A stretch of DNA of 64,000 nucleotides, from positions 1 through 64,000 of the forward strand of contig NZ_JAYEEQ010000015.1 of assembly GCF_034651555.1 (NCBI RefSeq), written 5' to 3'. Position 1 is the first letter of the stretch. Each line of letters begins with the position of its first letter. The notes below the pieces were generated by a model that searched no databases, was not told where the DNA came from, and saw only the letters and a program-made list of their open reading frames with translations. Shown in pieces: positions 43,324 through 51,128 of the stretch. This DNA is from Aurantibrevibacter litoralis (GTDB taxonomy: Bacteria; Bacteroidota; Bacteroidia; Flavobacteriales; Flavobacteriaceae). The position numbers were made by a program, and so were the translations under genes.

Positions 43324-44862
43324 TTAACACAATACACAAAAGCCGGAATCATCGGTCAAAAGTTCGCCTGGATTGCGCCAGGTGTACCCGTTATCCATTA
43401 ATTCATCGGCGTTTTTAGGTCCCCAAACGCCCGCAGAATAGCCGTAGGTCCTCACATCGGTACCATTCTCCCAATACTTTAGAATAGGATCAACAAACTC
43501 CCATGCGGCTTCTACTTCATCAGACCTGGCATATAAGGTAGCATCGCCTTGCATCGCATCGAGCAGAAGACGCTCGTAGGCTTCCATAATATTGGAGTCC
43601 GCCAAACTAGAATAGTTAAAATCCAGATTTGCACGTTCTACTTTAAAGCCTTGACCGGGCACCTTTACGCCGAATTTTATAAGAATACCCTCGTCTGGTT
43701 GTATGCGTATTACCAGTTTATTGTCCTTATTAAGTACATCTGCATCACTAAAAATATGATGATGCGGCGATTTAAAATGAATAACCACTTCGGTAACCTT
43801 GGTTGGCATTCGCTTTGCGGTGCGCACAAAAAACGGAACATCTTTCCACCGCCAATTGTCTACAAAAAACTTAATGGCCGCATAGGTTTCCGTTTTAGAC
43901 TCCGGATCTACACCCTCTTCCTCACGGTAGCCTTTCACCTTTTCCCCATTAATAACCGATGCCACATACTGTGCGCGTATGGTATTATCGTAAAGTGTTT
44001 TTTCGTCTGTCATAATCTTTAAAGACTTCAGGGCTTTTACCTTCTCATTTCGTATATCTTCGGCCTTTGCGCTAATTGGTGGTTCCATAACAACCAAAGA
44101 CACAATCTGTAACAGGTGGTTTTGAAACATATCTCGCAATGCCCCGGATTTGTCGTAATAGCCGCCGCGCTTTTCCACGCCTACACTTTCTGCATTGGTA
44201 ATTTCTACATGTTGTATATAATTTCGATTCCACAGAGGTTCAAAAATACTGTTAGAAAAACGTGTCACTAATAAATTCTGTACCGTTTCTTTACCCAAAT
44301 AATGATCTATTCTGTAAATCTGAGGCTCCTCAAAATAACGGTGCAACCCATGATTTAGTTCTTGTGCAGTTTTTAGACTGTAGCCAAAAGGTTTTTCCAC
44401 AATAAGCCGTTTCCAGCCTTTAGACTCATTGTTCAAATTTTCTGCTGCAAGATTTTTGGCAATTGTCTCGTATAAATTAGGCGGGGTAGATAGGTAAAAA
44501 ATATAATTATGATCTGTTTGAAATTTTTTGTTGAGATCCGAAATGCGCGTAGCAAGCTTATCGAAGCGAACGTCATAACCCTCCCCTAAATCCTGATAAA
44601 AGAGTTTATCTGCAAAGGTATTTATAAAATCGTCTGCCTTATCTTTTAGATCATCCTTTAAATACATACTTTCTAAGACTACTTTTTTACGAAATTCCCC
44701 ATCTGTAAGATTACTTCGGCTGGTACCTAATACCACAAAATGTTCCGGAAGATGCCCGCCTTTGTACAAATTGTACAATGCAGGAATCAATTTTCTGGCC
44801 GTAAGATCTCCGGAGGCTCCAAATATGACCAGCATTTGGTTCGTTGTTTTAGGTTTATTCAT
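43324..44862 (-). CDS. zwf: Glucose-6-phosphate 1-dehydrogenase
   Basis: A 512-residue enzyme that oxidises glucose 6-phosphate with NADP and opens the oxidative pentose phosphate pathway. Visible: nucleotide-binding FGASGDLTARKL, VEKPFG with the conserved Lys-Pro, and the active-site RIDHYLGKE with His. The C-terminus ends in an unusual CVLC. Zwf and pgl form one transcript, divergent from gnd across a 189-base gap, so all three oxidative steps share a control region. Confidence 0.97.
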   Translation of the reverse strand: MNKPKTTNQMLVIFGASGDLTARKLIPALYNLYKGGHLPEHFVVLGTSRSNLTDGEFRKKVVLESMYLKDDLKDKADDFINTFADKLFYQDLGEGYDVRFDKLATRISDLNKKFQTDHNYIFYLSTPPNLYETIAKNLAAENLNNESKGWKRLIVEKPFGYSLKTAQELNHGLHRYFEEPQIYRIDHYLGKETVQNLLVTRFSNSIFEPLWNRNYIQHVEITNAESVGVEKRGGYYDKSGALRDMFQNHLLQIVSLVVMEPPISAKAEDIRNEKVKALKSLKIMTDEKTLYDNTIRAQYVASVINGEKVKGYREEEGVDPESKTETYAAIKFFVDNWRWKDVPFFVRTAKRMPTKVTEVVIHFKSPHHHIFSDADVLNKDNKLVIRIQPDEGILIKFGVKVPGQGFKVERANLDFNYSSLADSNIMEAYERLLLDAMQGDATLYARSDEVEAAWEFVDPILKYWENGTDVRTYGYSAGVWGPKNADELMDNGYTWRNPGELLTDDSGFCVLC

Positions 44863-45051
44863 GTATGTTTTGCCTATTTTAGGATTTGTTATACGATTAA
44901 AAGCATGTATTTTATGGCGCTAAAAAATTTTATGGTAATTTTGATCAAGCTAAATAATACGGCACTAAGATACTATTAATTTCATTTTTAGTACGTACAA
45001 ACGGGTCGTGATTATCCTATAGCATCATCGATTTAAAAAACAAATATTCTT

Positions 45052-46461
45052 ATGGAACAAAAAACCTATGATTTTGGACTTATTGGTCTTGGCGTAATGG
45101 GGCGAAATTTTATTTTAAATGTGGTTGATAATCAATTTACGGCGTTTGGCCACGATAGGGATGCCGAAAAGGTACAAGCCCTTATTGCCGAAGGCGGGGA
45201 TGAAACCAAAGTAAATGCTACTACAGACGTTAAAACCTTTGTGCAAGCGCTATCGAAGCCTAGAAAAATTATGTTATTAGTTCCTGCCGGAAAAATTGTA
45301 GACAATGTCATTGAAGGCTTAGTGCCATTTTTAGACGAAGATGATATTATTATAGATGGGGGCAATTCCTTTTTTACAGATACCGACCGAAGGGAAAGTT
45401 ATTTAAAAACAAAAAAAATAAACTTCTTTGGTGCCGGAGTTTCTGGAGGTGCCGATGGTGCCAGAAAGGGTCCGAGTATTATGCCGGGAGGATCTAAAAC
45501 AGCCTATAAAGAAGTACAGCCCATTTTTGAAGCCGTGTCCGCAAAATTTAATGGCGAACCCTGTGTGGCCTATTTGGGGCCAAAATCGGCCGGAAATTAT
45601 GTAAAAATGGTGCATAATGGCATTGAATATGGCCTTATGCAGCTCATTTCAGAAATGTACGATGTGCTTAAAAAATGTGGGGTAGACCCTGTGGCATTAC
45701 AAGAGGCTTTTGCATTATGGAATCAAGGACGATTACAGTCCTTTTTAGTGGAAATTACCGCTGAAATTTTAAAACAAAAAGATGATAAAGGTGAAGGATT
45801 GCTGGTGGATAAAATTTTAGACAAAGCCAAACAAAAAGGAACCGGGAAATGGACGTCGCAAAACGCTATGGATCTTGGTATTCCCATCCCCACTATTGAT
45901 GTGGCAGTTAGCATGCGCGAAATCTCTGCGCTAAAAGACGAGCGCGTTCAAGCTGATGCGCTGTATGACAGACCTGTTCCTGCAGCAATGGATAAAACAG
46001 AAGTGCTGGAACTAGCGGAAGAGGCCTTATATTTTGCCTACATTATTACGTATGCCCAAGGGCTGCACCAATTAGAAAGTGCTTCTAAAGAATATGGGTA
46101 TGATTTAGATCTTGCAGTGATTGCCAAAATATGGCGTGCGGGTTGCATTATACGTGCCAGCTTGTTAGAAGATATAGCTGAGGCGTATTCCTCAAATAAA
46201 AATTTGCCAAACCTATTGTTGGATACACAATTTGTACGCAAAGTGCAATCAACAGTAAACGCAGCTCGTAAAATGGTAGCTTATGCCGCCACCAACGGTG
46301 TTCCGGTGGCCGCACTATCAAATGCATTAACCTATTTCGATGCCTATACCTCTGCACGACTACCATTGAATCTTATACAAGCACAACGCGATCATTTTGG
46401 ATCGCACACCTACGAACGAACCGATAGAGAAGGCATTTTTCATACGGAATGGGGTTCATAA
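45052..46461 (+). CDS. gnd: Decarboxylating 6-phosphogluconate dehydrogenase (NADP)
   Basis: A 469-residue, full-length enzyme: Rossmann motif GLIGLGVMGRN near residues 9-19, GAGVSGGADGARKGPSIMPGG with substrate-binding residues, KMVHNGIEYG with the catalytic Lys, and the C-terminal tail ERTDREGIFHTEW. The last 302 bases (46160-46461) recur at 47475-47776 in a detached fragment. No terminator follows this stop codon; the hairpin with T runs lies after the fragment instead. Divergent from zwf-pgl. Confidence 0.97.
   Translation: MEQKTYDFGLIGLGVMGRNFILNVVDNQFTAFGHDRDAEKVQALIAEGGDETKVNATTDVKTFVQALSKPRKIMLLVPAGKIVDNVIEGLVPFLDEDDIIIDGGNSFFTDTDRRESYLKTKKINFFGAGVSGGADGARKGPSIMPGGSKTAYKEVQPIFEAVSAKFNGEPCVAYLGPKSAGNYVKMVHNGIEYGLMQLISEMYDVLKKCGVDPVALQEAFALWNQGRLQSFLVEITAEILKQKDDKGEGLLVDKILDKAKQKGTGKWTSQNAMDLGIPIPTIDVAVSMREISALKDERVQADALYDRPVPAAMDKTEVLELAEEALYFAYIITYAQGLHQLESASKEYGYDLDLAVIAKIWRAGCIIRASLLEDIAEAYSSNKNLPNLLLDTQFVRKVQSTVNAARKMVAYAATNGVPVAALSNALTYFDAYTSARLPLNLIQAQRDHFGSHTYERTDREGIFHTEWGS
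46160..46461 (+). repeat. Direct repeat, left copy (3' end of gnd)
   Basis: The 302 bases align with 47475-47776 at constant offset 1315 with eight differences by eye: 46168, 46182 and 46192 at the left, 46423, and 46455-46458 at the end. The 230 bases from 46193 to 46422 are identical. The last codons read GGT TCA here and GGC AGT in the other copy, both Gly-Ser. Confidence 0.9.
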
Positions 46462-46500
46462 ATCAGCGGTTGGCTGTGCGCATTTAGGTATCAAGAATAA

Positions 46501-46740
46501 AGAATTTCATAAAACTGACGATCCCCGAGACAAGCCGTAGGGGTACTCCTTCGATAAATGCCCTAGTGTGTTTATAGAAGTGCTTAGGGTAGGTTTGGCC
46601 AGTTTCATTTTCACCTGAAGGTCAAAACCGAAATTCATTATTTCACCTCACCAGAAACTGCCAATAGAAGTTTCGACCGCTCCAAAGGAGTGGTGGATAC
46701 GGAAACCCTGAGGCTTGCCTCGTGCAATTCTTTAGATTAA
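46501..46740 (+). repeat. Structured dispersed repeat, copy 3 (diverged, with insertion)
   Basis: A third copy of the repeat at 2050 and 19861, in the same orientation. It has an extra ~20 bases after GGGGTACTCC and many substitutions. The hairpins persist with paired changes: GAAACT/AGTTTC (GGAACT/AGTTCC in the others), CCGCTCC-AAA-GGAGTGG, and GAGGC-TT-GCCTC in place of CCCCGAC/GTCGGGG. It lies 40 bases after gnd and 28 bases before mntA. Confidence 0.75.
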
Positions 46741-46768
46741 AGAGAACATTTTTATCTAAATTTGCTTT

Positions 46769-47068
46769 ATGAGAGTAGTTGACCGAAGAATTGAAGACTT
46801 AAAAAGACTTTGTACAATGTACCATGTGGAAAAAATGTATCTATTTGGCTCGGCGCTAAGTTCTAACTTCAATAAAGAAAGTGATATTGACCTTCTTGTA
46901 AAATTTAAATTCATTGAGTTGTCAAAGTATTTAGATAATTATATGGATTTCAAAGAGAATTTAGAACAGCTATTTGGGCGTAAAGTGGACTTAGTTGAAG
47001 AACAAACTTTAAGAAACCCGATTTTAATAAACGCCATAAACAAATCTAAAGAGCTTATTTATGGATGA
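46769..47068 (+). CDS. mntA: MNT-domain nucleotidyltransferase antitoxin
   Basis: A 99-residue minimal nucleotidyltransferase: LFGSALSSNF (G27, S28) and SDIDLLV (D39, D41) form the GS...DxD catalytic signature. In characterised MNT/HEPN pairs the antitoxin adds AMP to a tyrosine of the HEPN toxin and so silences it. The stop overlaps the hepT ATG region by 8 bases, and the order antitoxin-toxin is usual. The codons are more A/T-rich than in the surrounding metabolic genes, which fits acquisition. Confidence 0.9.
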   Translation: MRVVDRRIEDLKRLCTMYHVEKMYLFGSALSSNFNKESDIDLLVKFKFIELSKYLDNYMDFKENLEQLFGRKVDLVEEQTLRNPILINAINKSKELIYG

Positions 47069-47414
47069 AAGAATTCTTAAATGGCTTTACGATATTAAAA
47101 TGAGTATTGAAGAAATTGACAGCTTTTTTATAGCTGAAGAAAAAGATTTTTTTAAATACAAGAATAATGTGATGCTTAAAAGAGCAGTCGAAAGAAATCT
47201 TGAGATTATCGGAGAAGCAGTAAACCGCATTATAACTCGTGACACTAGTTTTGCTACAAAAATTAGCAATTCAAAAGCAATTATTGGATTAAGAAATCAA
47301 GTCATCCATGCTTATGACAATATTTCGAATGAGAATATTTGGTCTATCCTGACAAACCATCTTCCAAAATTAAAATTGGAAGTAGCGCTATTAATTAAAG
47401 AGAACGAAAAATAA
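47061..47414 (+). CDS. hepT: HEPN-domain toxin (DUF86/HepT-like ribonuclease)
   Basis: A 117-residue all-helical DUF86 protein. R78, H83 and Y85 in GLRNQVIHAYD form the RX4HXY motif: Arg and His are the RNase active site, and Tyr is the residue AMPylated by MntA in the known pair. Length is normal (about 110-140). With mntA it makes a complete-looking toxin-antitoxin module. It ends 60 bases before the detached gnd fragment. Confidence 0.9.
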   Translation: MDERILKWLYDIKMSIEEIDSFFIAEEKDFFKYKNNVMLKRAVERNLEIIGEAVNRIITRDTSFATKISNSKAIIGLRNQVIHAYDNISNENIWSILTNHLPKLKLEVALLIKENEK

Positions 47415-47474
47415 AGGTATCTTCTGTTGGTTGGGTAGTTAGCCATACAGAACCGGATTATATGATGCGTGACG

Positions 47475-47776
47475 GCTTGTTACAAGATATAGCTGAAGCG
47501 TATTCCACAAATAAAAATTTGCCAAACCTATTGTTGGATACACAATTTGTACGCAAAGTGCAATCAACAGTAAACGCAGCTCGTAAAATGGTAGCTTATG
47601 CCGCCACCAACGGTGTTCCGGTGGCCGCACTATCAAATGCATTAACCTATTTCGATGCCTATACCTCTGCACGACTACCATTGAATCTTATACAAGCACA
47701 ACGCGATCATTTTGGATCGCACACCTACGAACGAACCTATAGAGAAGGCATTTTTCATACGGAATGGGGCAGTTAA
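47475..47776 (+). pseudogene. Detached 3' fragment of gnd (right direct repeat)
   Basis: 302 bases that repeat the end of gnd, in frame, encoding LLQDIAEAYSTNKNLPNLLL through HTEWGS. The catalytic and NADP-binding parts are absent, so it cannot be an enzyme. An ATG at 47462 precedes it in frame, but no normal gnd sequence lies upstream. A Tyr replaces the conserved Asp in ERTDREG (ERTYREG), consistent with lost constraint. It is directly followed by the bidirectional terminator, which suggests this is the original position of the gnd end. Confidence 0.85.
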
Positions 47777-47794
47777 TCTAGACCCTTTTACCTT

Positions 47795-47831
47795 AAAAAA
47801 AGGGCTATTTCGTGTTTAAAATAGCCCTTTT
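47795..47831. terminator. Bidirectional terminator between the gnd fragment and carB
   Basis: AAAAAGGGCTATTT and AAATAGCCCTTTTT form a long hairpin with A and T runs on both sides, so it can stop transcription from either direction. It lies 18 bases after the fragment's stop and about 20 bases beyond the carB stop. Confidence 0.88.
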
Positions 47832-47850
47832 TACTACGTTGACACCTTAG

Positions 47851-50703
47851 TTATTTACTCAAGTACATCTTCCTTCTGGCATATAGATTGTAAAATTCAT
47901 CGTCCTTTAAACTATCAATAAAAAGGATACTTTCGCCCGTACTTTTCATTTCGGGCCCTAGGTTTTTATTTACGTTAGGAAACTTATTAAAGGAAAACAC
48001 AGGCTGTTTTATGGCATAACCTTCCAATTGCGGATTAAAGGTAAAATCCTTTACCTTCTTTTCTCCAAGCATTACTTTGGTGGCATAATTCACATAAGGT
48101 TCTTTATAGGCTTTAGAAATAAAAGGCACAGTTCGCGAGGCTCTGGGGTTGGCTTCAATGATATAAACCATATCATCTTTTATGGCAAACTGGATATTGA
48201 TAAGACCTACTGTTCGCAAAGCCAAAGCGATTTTTTTGGTATGGTCTTTTATTTGTTGCATTACAAATTCACCCAAATTAAATGGCGGTAGTGTGGCATT
48301 AGAGTCTCCCGAATGAATACCACAAGGCTCTATGTGTTCCATGATGCCAATAATGTAAACATCTTCCCCGTCGCAAATGGCATCGGCCTCTGCTTCAATG
48401 GCACCATCTAAGTAATGATCTAACAATAATTTGTTATTGGGTATTTTATGTAGCAAGTCTACCACATGAGCTTCTAGTTCTTCTCTATTGATTACGATTT
48501 TCATGCCCTGCCCGCCCAGCACGTATGAAGGTCTTACCAAGAGCGGAAATCCCAAACGATCTGAAAGTGTTAATGCCTCATCGGCTGTTTCGGCCACTCC
48601 AAATTCGGGGTAAGGGATGTCATTATCCTTTAGAAGTTTAGAAAAACTTCCACGATCTTCTGCCAAATCTAATGCTTGAAAACTGGTGCCTATAATTTTA
48701 ATACCGTATTTATCTAGTTTCTCGGCCAATTTTAGTGCTGTTTGTCCGCCGAGCTGCACAATAACTCCTTCTGGTTTCTCGTGCTTAATGATATCATAAA
48801 TATGTTCCCAAAAAACAGGTTCAAAGTAAAGTTTGTCCGAAATATCAAAATCTGTGGAAACCGTTTCGGGGTTACAATTGATCATAATAGTTTCGTAACC
48901 GCATTCTGCGGCAGCCAATACGCCATGCACGCAACAATAATCAAACTCTATCCCCTGCCCTATTCTATTAGGCCCCGAGCCTAGAACCACAATTTTCTTT
49001 TTATCGGTAACTGTACTATCATTGGCCACATAGCGCTTTCCTTCTGGGGTTTCAATTTCGGCCTCAAAAGTAGAATAGTAATAGGGGGTCATCGCCTTAA
49101 ATTCTGCCGCACAGGTATCCACCAATTTAAAAACCCTGTTTATTCCTAAAGCAGAACGCTTGTTGTGTACTTCACTTTCATAACAATCGAGCATATGTGC
49201 AATCTGCCGGTCGGCAAATCCCTTTTGTTTCGCTTCAAGTAAAAGATCATAAGGAACGGTATCTACCGTATATTTTGAAATTTCCTTCTCTAAAAAGTGT
49301 AGTTCTTCATATTGCCTTAGAAACCACATATCTATTTTTGTAATATCGTGAATGCGGCTCAGTGGAATTCCCATCTGAATAGCATCATAAATCACAAAAA
49401 CCCTATCCCAACTCGGAATTGTGAGTTTACTGATAATTTGGTCATACTCTTTGTATCCTTTACCATCTGCCCCCAAACCGTTCCGTTTAATCTCTAAAGA
49501 TTGAGTGGCTTTGTGTAAGGCTTCTTGAAACGAGCGGCCAATGCCCATTACTTCACCCACCGATTTCATTTGCAGGCCTAAGGTACGGTCCGAACCTTCG
49601 AATTTATCAAAGTTCCATCGCGGAATTTTTACGATTACATAATCTAAAGTAGGCTCAAATAAGGCCGAAGTAAGTTTCGTTATTTGGTTGCCTAGTTCGT
49701 TAAGATGGTATCCTATGGCGAGTTTGGCGGCAATTTTAGCTATGGGATATCCTGTAGCTTTAGAGGCCAAAGCCGACGAACGGGAAACTCTGGGATTAAT
49801 CTCTATGGCGATGATGTCTTCCTGATCATCCGGACTTACAGCAAACTGTACATTGCATCCACCGGCAAAATCTCCAATACTCCGCATCATTTTAATTGCC
49901 ATGTCGCGCATCTTTTGAAAGGTAACATCGGATAGCGTCATGGCAGGCGCCACGGTTATAGAGTCGCCCGTATGAATACCCATGGGATCCATATTTTCTA
50001 TGGTACAAATAATGACCACATTGTCATTCTTATCGCGTAAGAGTTCTAGTTCATATTCTTTCCAACCCATTAAGGCCTTATCTATCATAACCTCATGAAT
50101 TGGTGATATTTCTAATCCACGACTCAGCAACTCATCAAAATCTTCTGCCCTGTACACAATGGATGCCCCTGCGCCACCCAAGGTATACGACGCTCTAATT
50201 ACGAGTGGAAATCCAAATTCTTGTGCAATTTCCTTCCCTTTGAGAAAGGAAGTGGCTGTAGCTTGTGGTGCCATGCCAATCCCTATTTTTAACATAAGTT
50301 CGCGAAACTTCTCCCGATCTTCTGTAATATTAATGGCATTGATATCTACCCCAATAAGTTTCACATTAAAATCCTTCCATATTCCCTTTTCATCCGCTTC
50401 AATACACAAGTTTAGTGCCGTTTGCCCACCCATGGTAGGCAATACTGCATCAATTTCGGGATGCAACTTCAAAATTTCGATAATGGATTTGGTGGTCAAC
50501 GGTTTTAAGTACACATGATCGGCCATCGTTGGATCCGTCATAATAGTCGCCGGATTACTATTAATGAGCACGGTCTTAATTCCATCTTCCCGCAGCGAAC
50601 GCAAAGCCTGGGTACCGGCATAATCAAACTCACAGGCCTGCCCAATGACAATAGGACCAGAACCAATAATTAAAATGGACTTTAAATCTTCTCTTTTTGG
50701 CAT
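47851..50703 (-). CDS. carB: Carbamoyl-phosphate synthase large subunit (short form)
   Basis: A 950-residue synthase subunit that makes carbamoyl phosphate from ammonia, bicarbonate and two ATP, for pyrimidines and arginine. Two homologous ATP-grasp halves are visible (SGPIVIGQACEFDYAG and SGPNRIGQGIEFDYC mark their starts; DPMGIHTGDSITVAP and EPCGIHSGDSNATLP their ligase cores). The protein ends about 30 residues after GPEMKSTGE, so the ~120-residue allosteric domain of the Escherichia coli protein (1073 residues) is missing; this is usual in flavobacteria. carA is not in the window. Confidence 0.97.
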   Translation of the reverse strand: MPKREDLKSILIIGSGPIVIGQACEFDYAGTQALRSLREDGIKTVLINSNPATIMTDPTMADHVYLKPLTTKSIIEILKLHPEIDAVLPTMGGQTALNLCIEADEKGIWKDFNVKLIGVDINAINITEDREKFRELMLKIGIGMAPQATATSFLKGKEIAQEFGFPLVIRASYTLGGAGASIVYRAEDFDELLSRGLEISPIHEVMIDKALMGWKEYELELLRDKNDNVVIICTIENMDPMGIHTGDSITVAPAMTLSDVTFQKMRDMAIKMMRSIGDFAGGCNVQFAVSPDDQEDIIAIEINPRVSRSSALASKATGYPIAKIAAKLAIGYHLNELGNQITKLTSALFEPTLDYVIVKIPRWNFDKFEGSDRTLGLQMKSVGEVMGIGRSFQEALHKATQSLEIKRNGLGADGKGYKEYDQIISKLTIPSWDRVFVIYDAIQMGIPLSRIHDITKIDMWFLRQYEELHFLEKEISKYTVDTVPYDLLLEAKQKGFADRQIAHMLDCYESEVHNKRSALGINRVFKLVDTCAAEFKAMTPYYYSTFEAEIETPEGKRYVANDSTVTDKKKIVVLGSGPNRIGQGIEFDYCCVHGVLAAAECGYETIMINCNPETVSTDFDISDKLYFEPVFWEHIYDIIKHEKPEGVIVQLGGQTALKLAEKLDKYGIKIIGTSFQALDLAEDRGSFSKLLKDNDIPYPEFGVAETADEALTLSDRLGFPLLVRPSYVLGGQGMKIVINREELEAHVVDLLHKIPNNKLLLDHYLDGAIEAEADAICDGEDVYIIGIMEHIEPCGIHSGDSNATLPPFNLGEFVMQQIKDHTKKIALALRTVGLINIQFAIKDDMVYIIEANPRASRTVPFISKAYKEPYVNYATKVMLGEKKVKDFTFNPQLEGYAIKQPVFSFNKFPNVNKNLGPEMKSTGESILFIDSLKDDEFYNLYARRKMYLSK

Positions 50704-50747
50704 TTTACGAAATACTTGAATATTAAAAAATTAGTGAACAAAAAAAA

Positions 50748-50773
50748 GGTGCTACTTTTAAAAAAGTAACACC
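50748..50773 (-). terminator. Rho-independent terminator after rpmH
   Basis: Minus strand: GGTGTTACTTTT and AAAAGTAGCACC pair (one T-G wobble), followed by TTTTTTT. It lies 26 bases after the rpmH stop and ahead of carB, so carB needs its own promoter or read-through. Confidence 0.85.
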
Positions 50774-50798
50774 TCGCTATTTCTAAAAAATACAATCA

Positions 50799-50957
50799 TT
50801 ATTTTTTGTGTCGCCCTTCAGAAGATACGGTTAGCTTTTTTCTTCCCTTTGCTCTTCTTCTTGCAAGAACTTTTCTACCATTAGCAGTAGCCATACGTTC
50901 CCTAAATCCATGCTTATTTTTTCTCTTCCTTTTTGATGGCTGATATGTTCTCTTCAT
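50799..50957 (-). CDS. rpmH: 50S ribosomal protein L34
   Basis: A 52-residue, extremely basic protein, MKRTYQPSKRKRKNKHGFRE followed by RMATANGRKVLARRRAKGRK, the classic L34 sequence, with a short Bacteroidota C-terminal tail (KLTVSSEGRHKK). It is too short for most open-frame lists. A consensus promoter lies 70-100 bases upstream and a strong terminator follows. Confidence 0.97.
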   Translation of the reverse strand: MKRTYQPSKRKRKNKHGFRERMATANGRKVLARRRAKGRKKLTVSSEGRHKK

Positions 50958-51027
50958 TACTGAAACTATTTTACGTGCTTAAAATCGGATTTTTCAAACT
51001 CTACGAAAACTATCGCAAAACTGGGCG

Positions 51028-51057
51028 CAAATATACAAAGACTTTTTGCTTTGGCAA
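51028..51057 (-). promoter_or_regulatory. Promoter of rpmH (flavobacterial type)
   Basis: Minus strand: TTG (51057-51055), a 19-base spacer and TATATTTG (51035-51028), an exact match to TTG-N17-23-TAnnTTTG. The leader would be about 65 bases. Confidence 0.75.
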
Positions 51058-51091
51058 ATCTAAATTTAAAAATATTGTGGATTGTTTTTAT

Positions 51092-51099
51092 TACTTTTG
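51092..51099 (+). promoter_or_regulatory. Possible -7 box for the DUF6263 gene
   Basis: TACTTTTG fits TAnnTTTG, 30 bases before the ATG at 51129. The nearest useful TTG gives a spacer of 14, shorter than usual. Confidence 0.4.
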
Positions 51100-51128
51100 T
51101 GGCGACTTAAAACGAGTGCGTTACACCC

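Noticed and set aside
43549..44022. 157-codon plus-strand frame inside zwf
   Set aside because: Antisense to zwf and without any recognisable domain.
46148..46366. Minus-strand frame MVVVQRYRHRNRLMHL..., repeated at 47439-47681
   Set aside because: It appears twice only because it is antisense to the duplicated gnd end.
46462..47474. Insertion sequence or integron at the gnd junction
   Set aside because: No transposase, integrase or terminal inverted repeats were found in the 1 kb between the gnd copies.
47462..47776. A separate gene encoding a short 6-phosphogluconate dehydrogenase
   Set aside because: It lacks the NADP-binding and catalytic parts and carries a change at a conserved Asp; better read as a detached gnd fragment.
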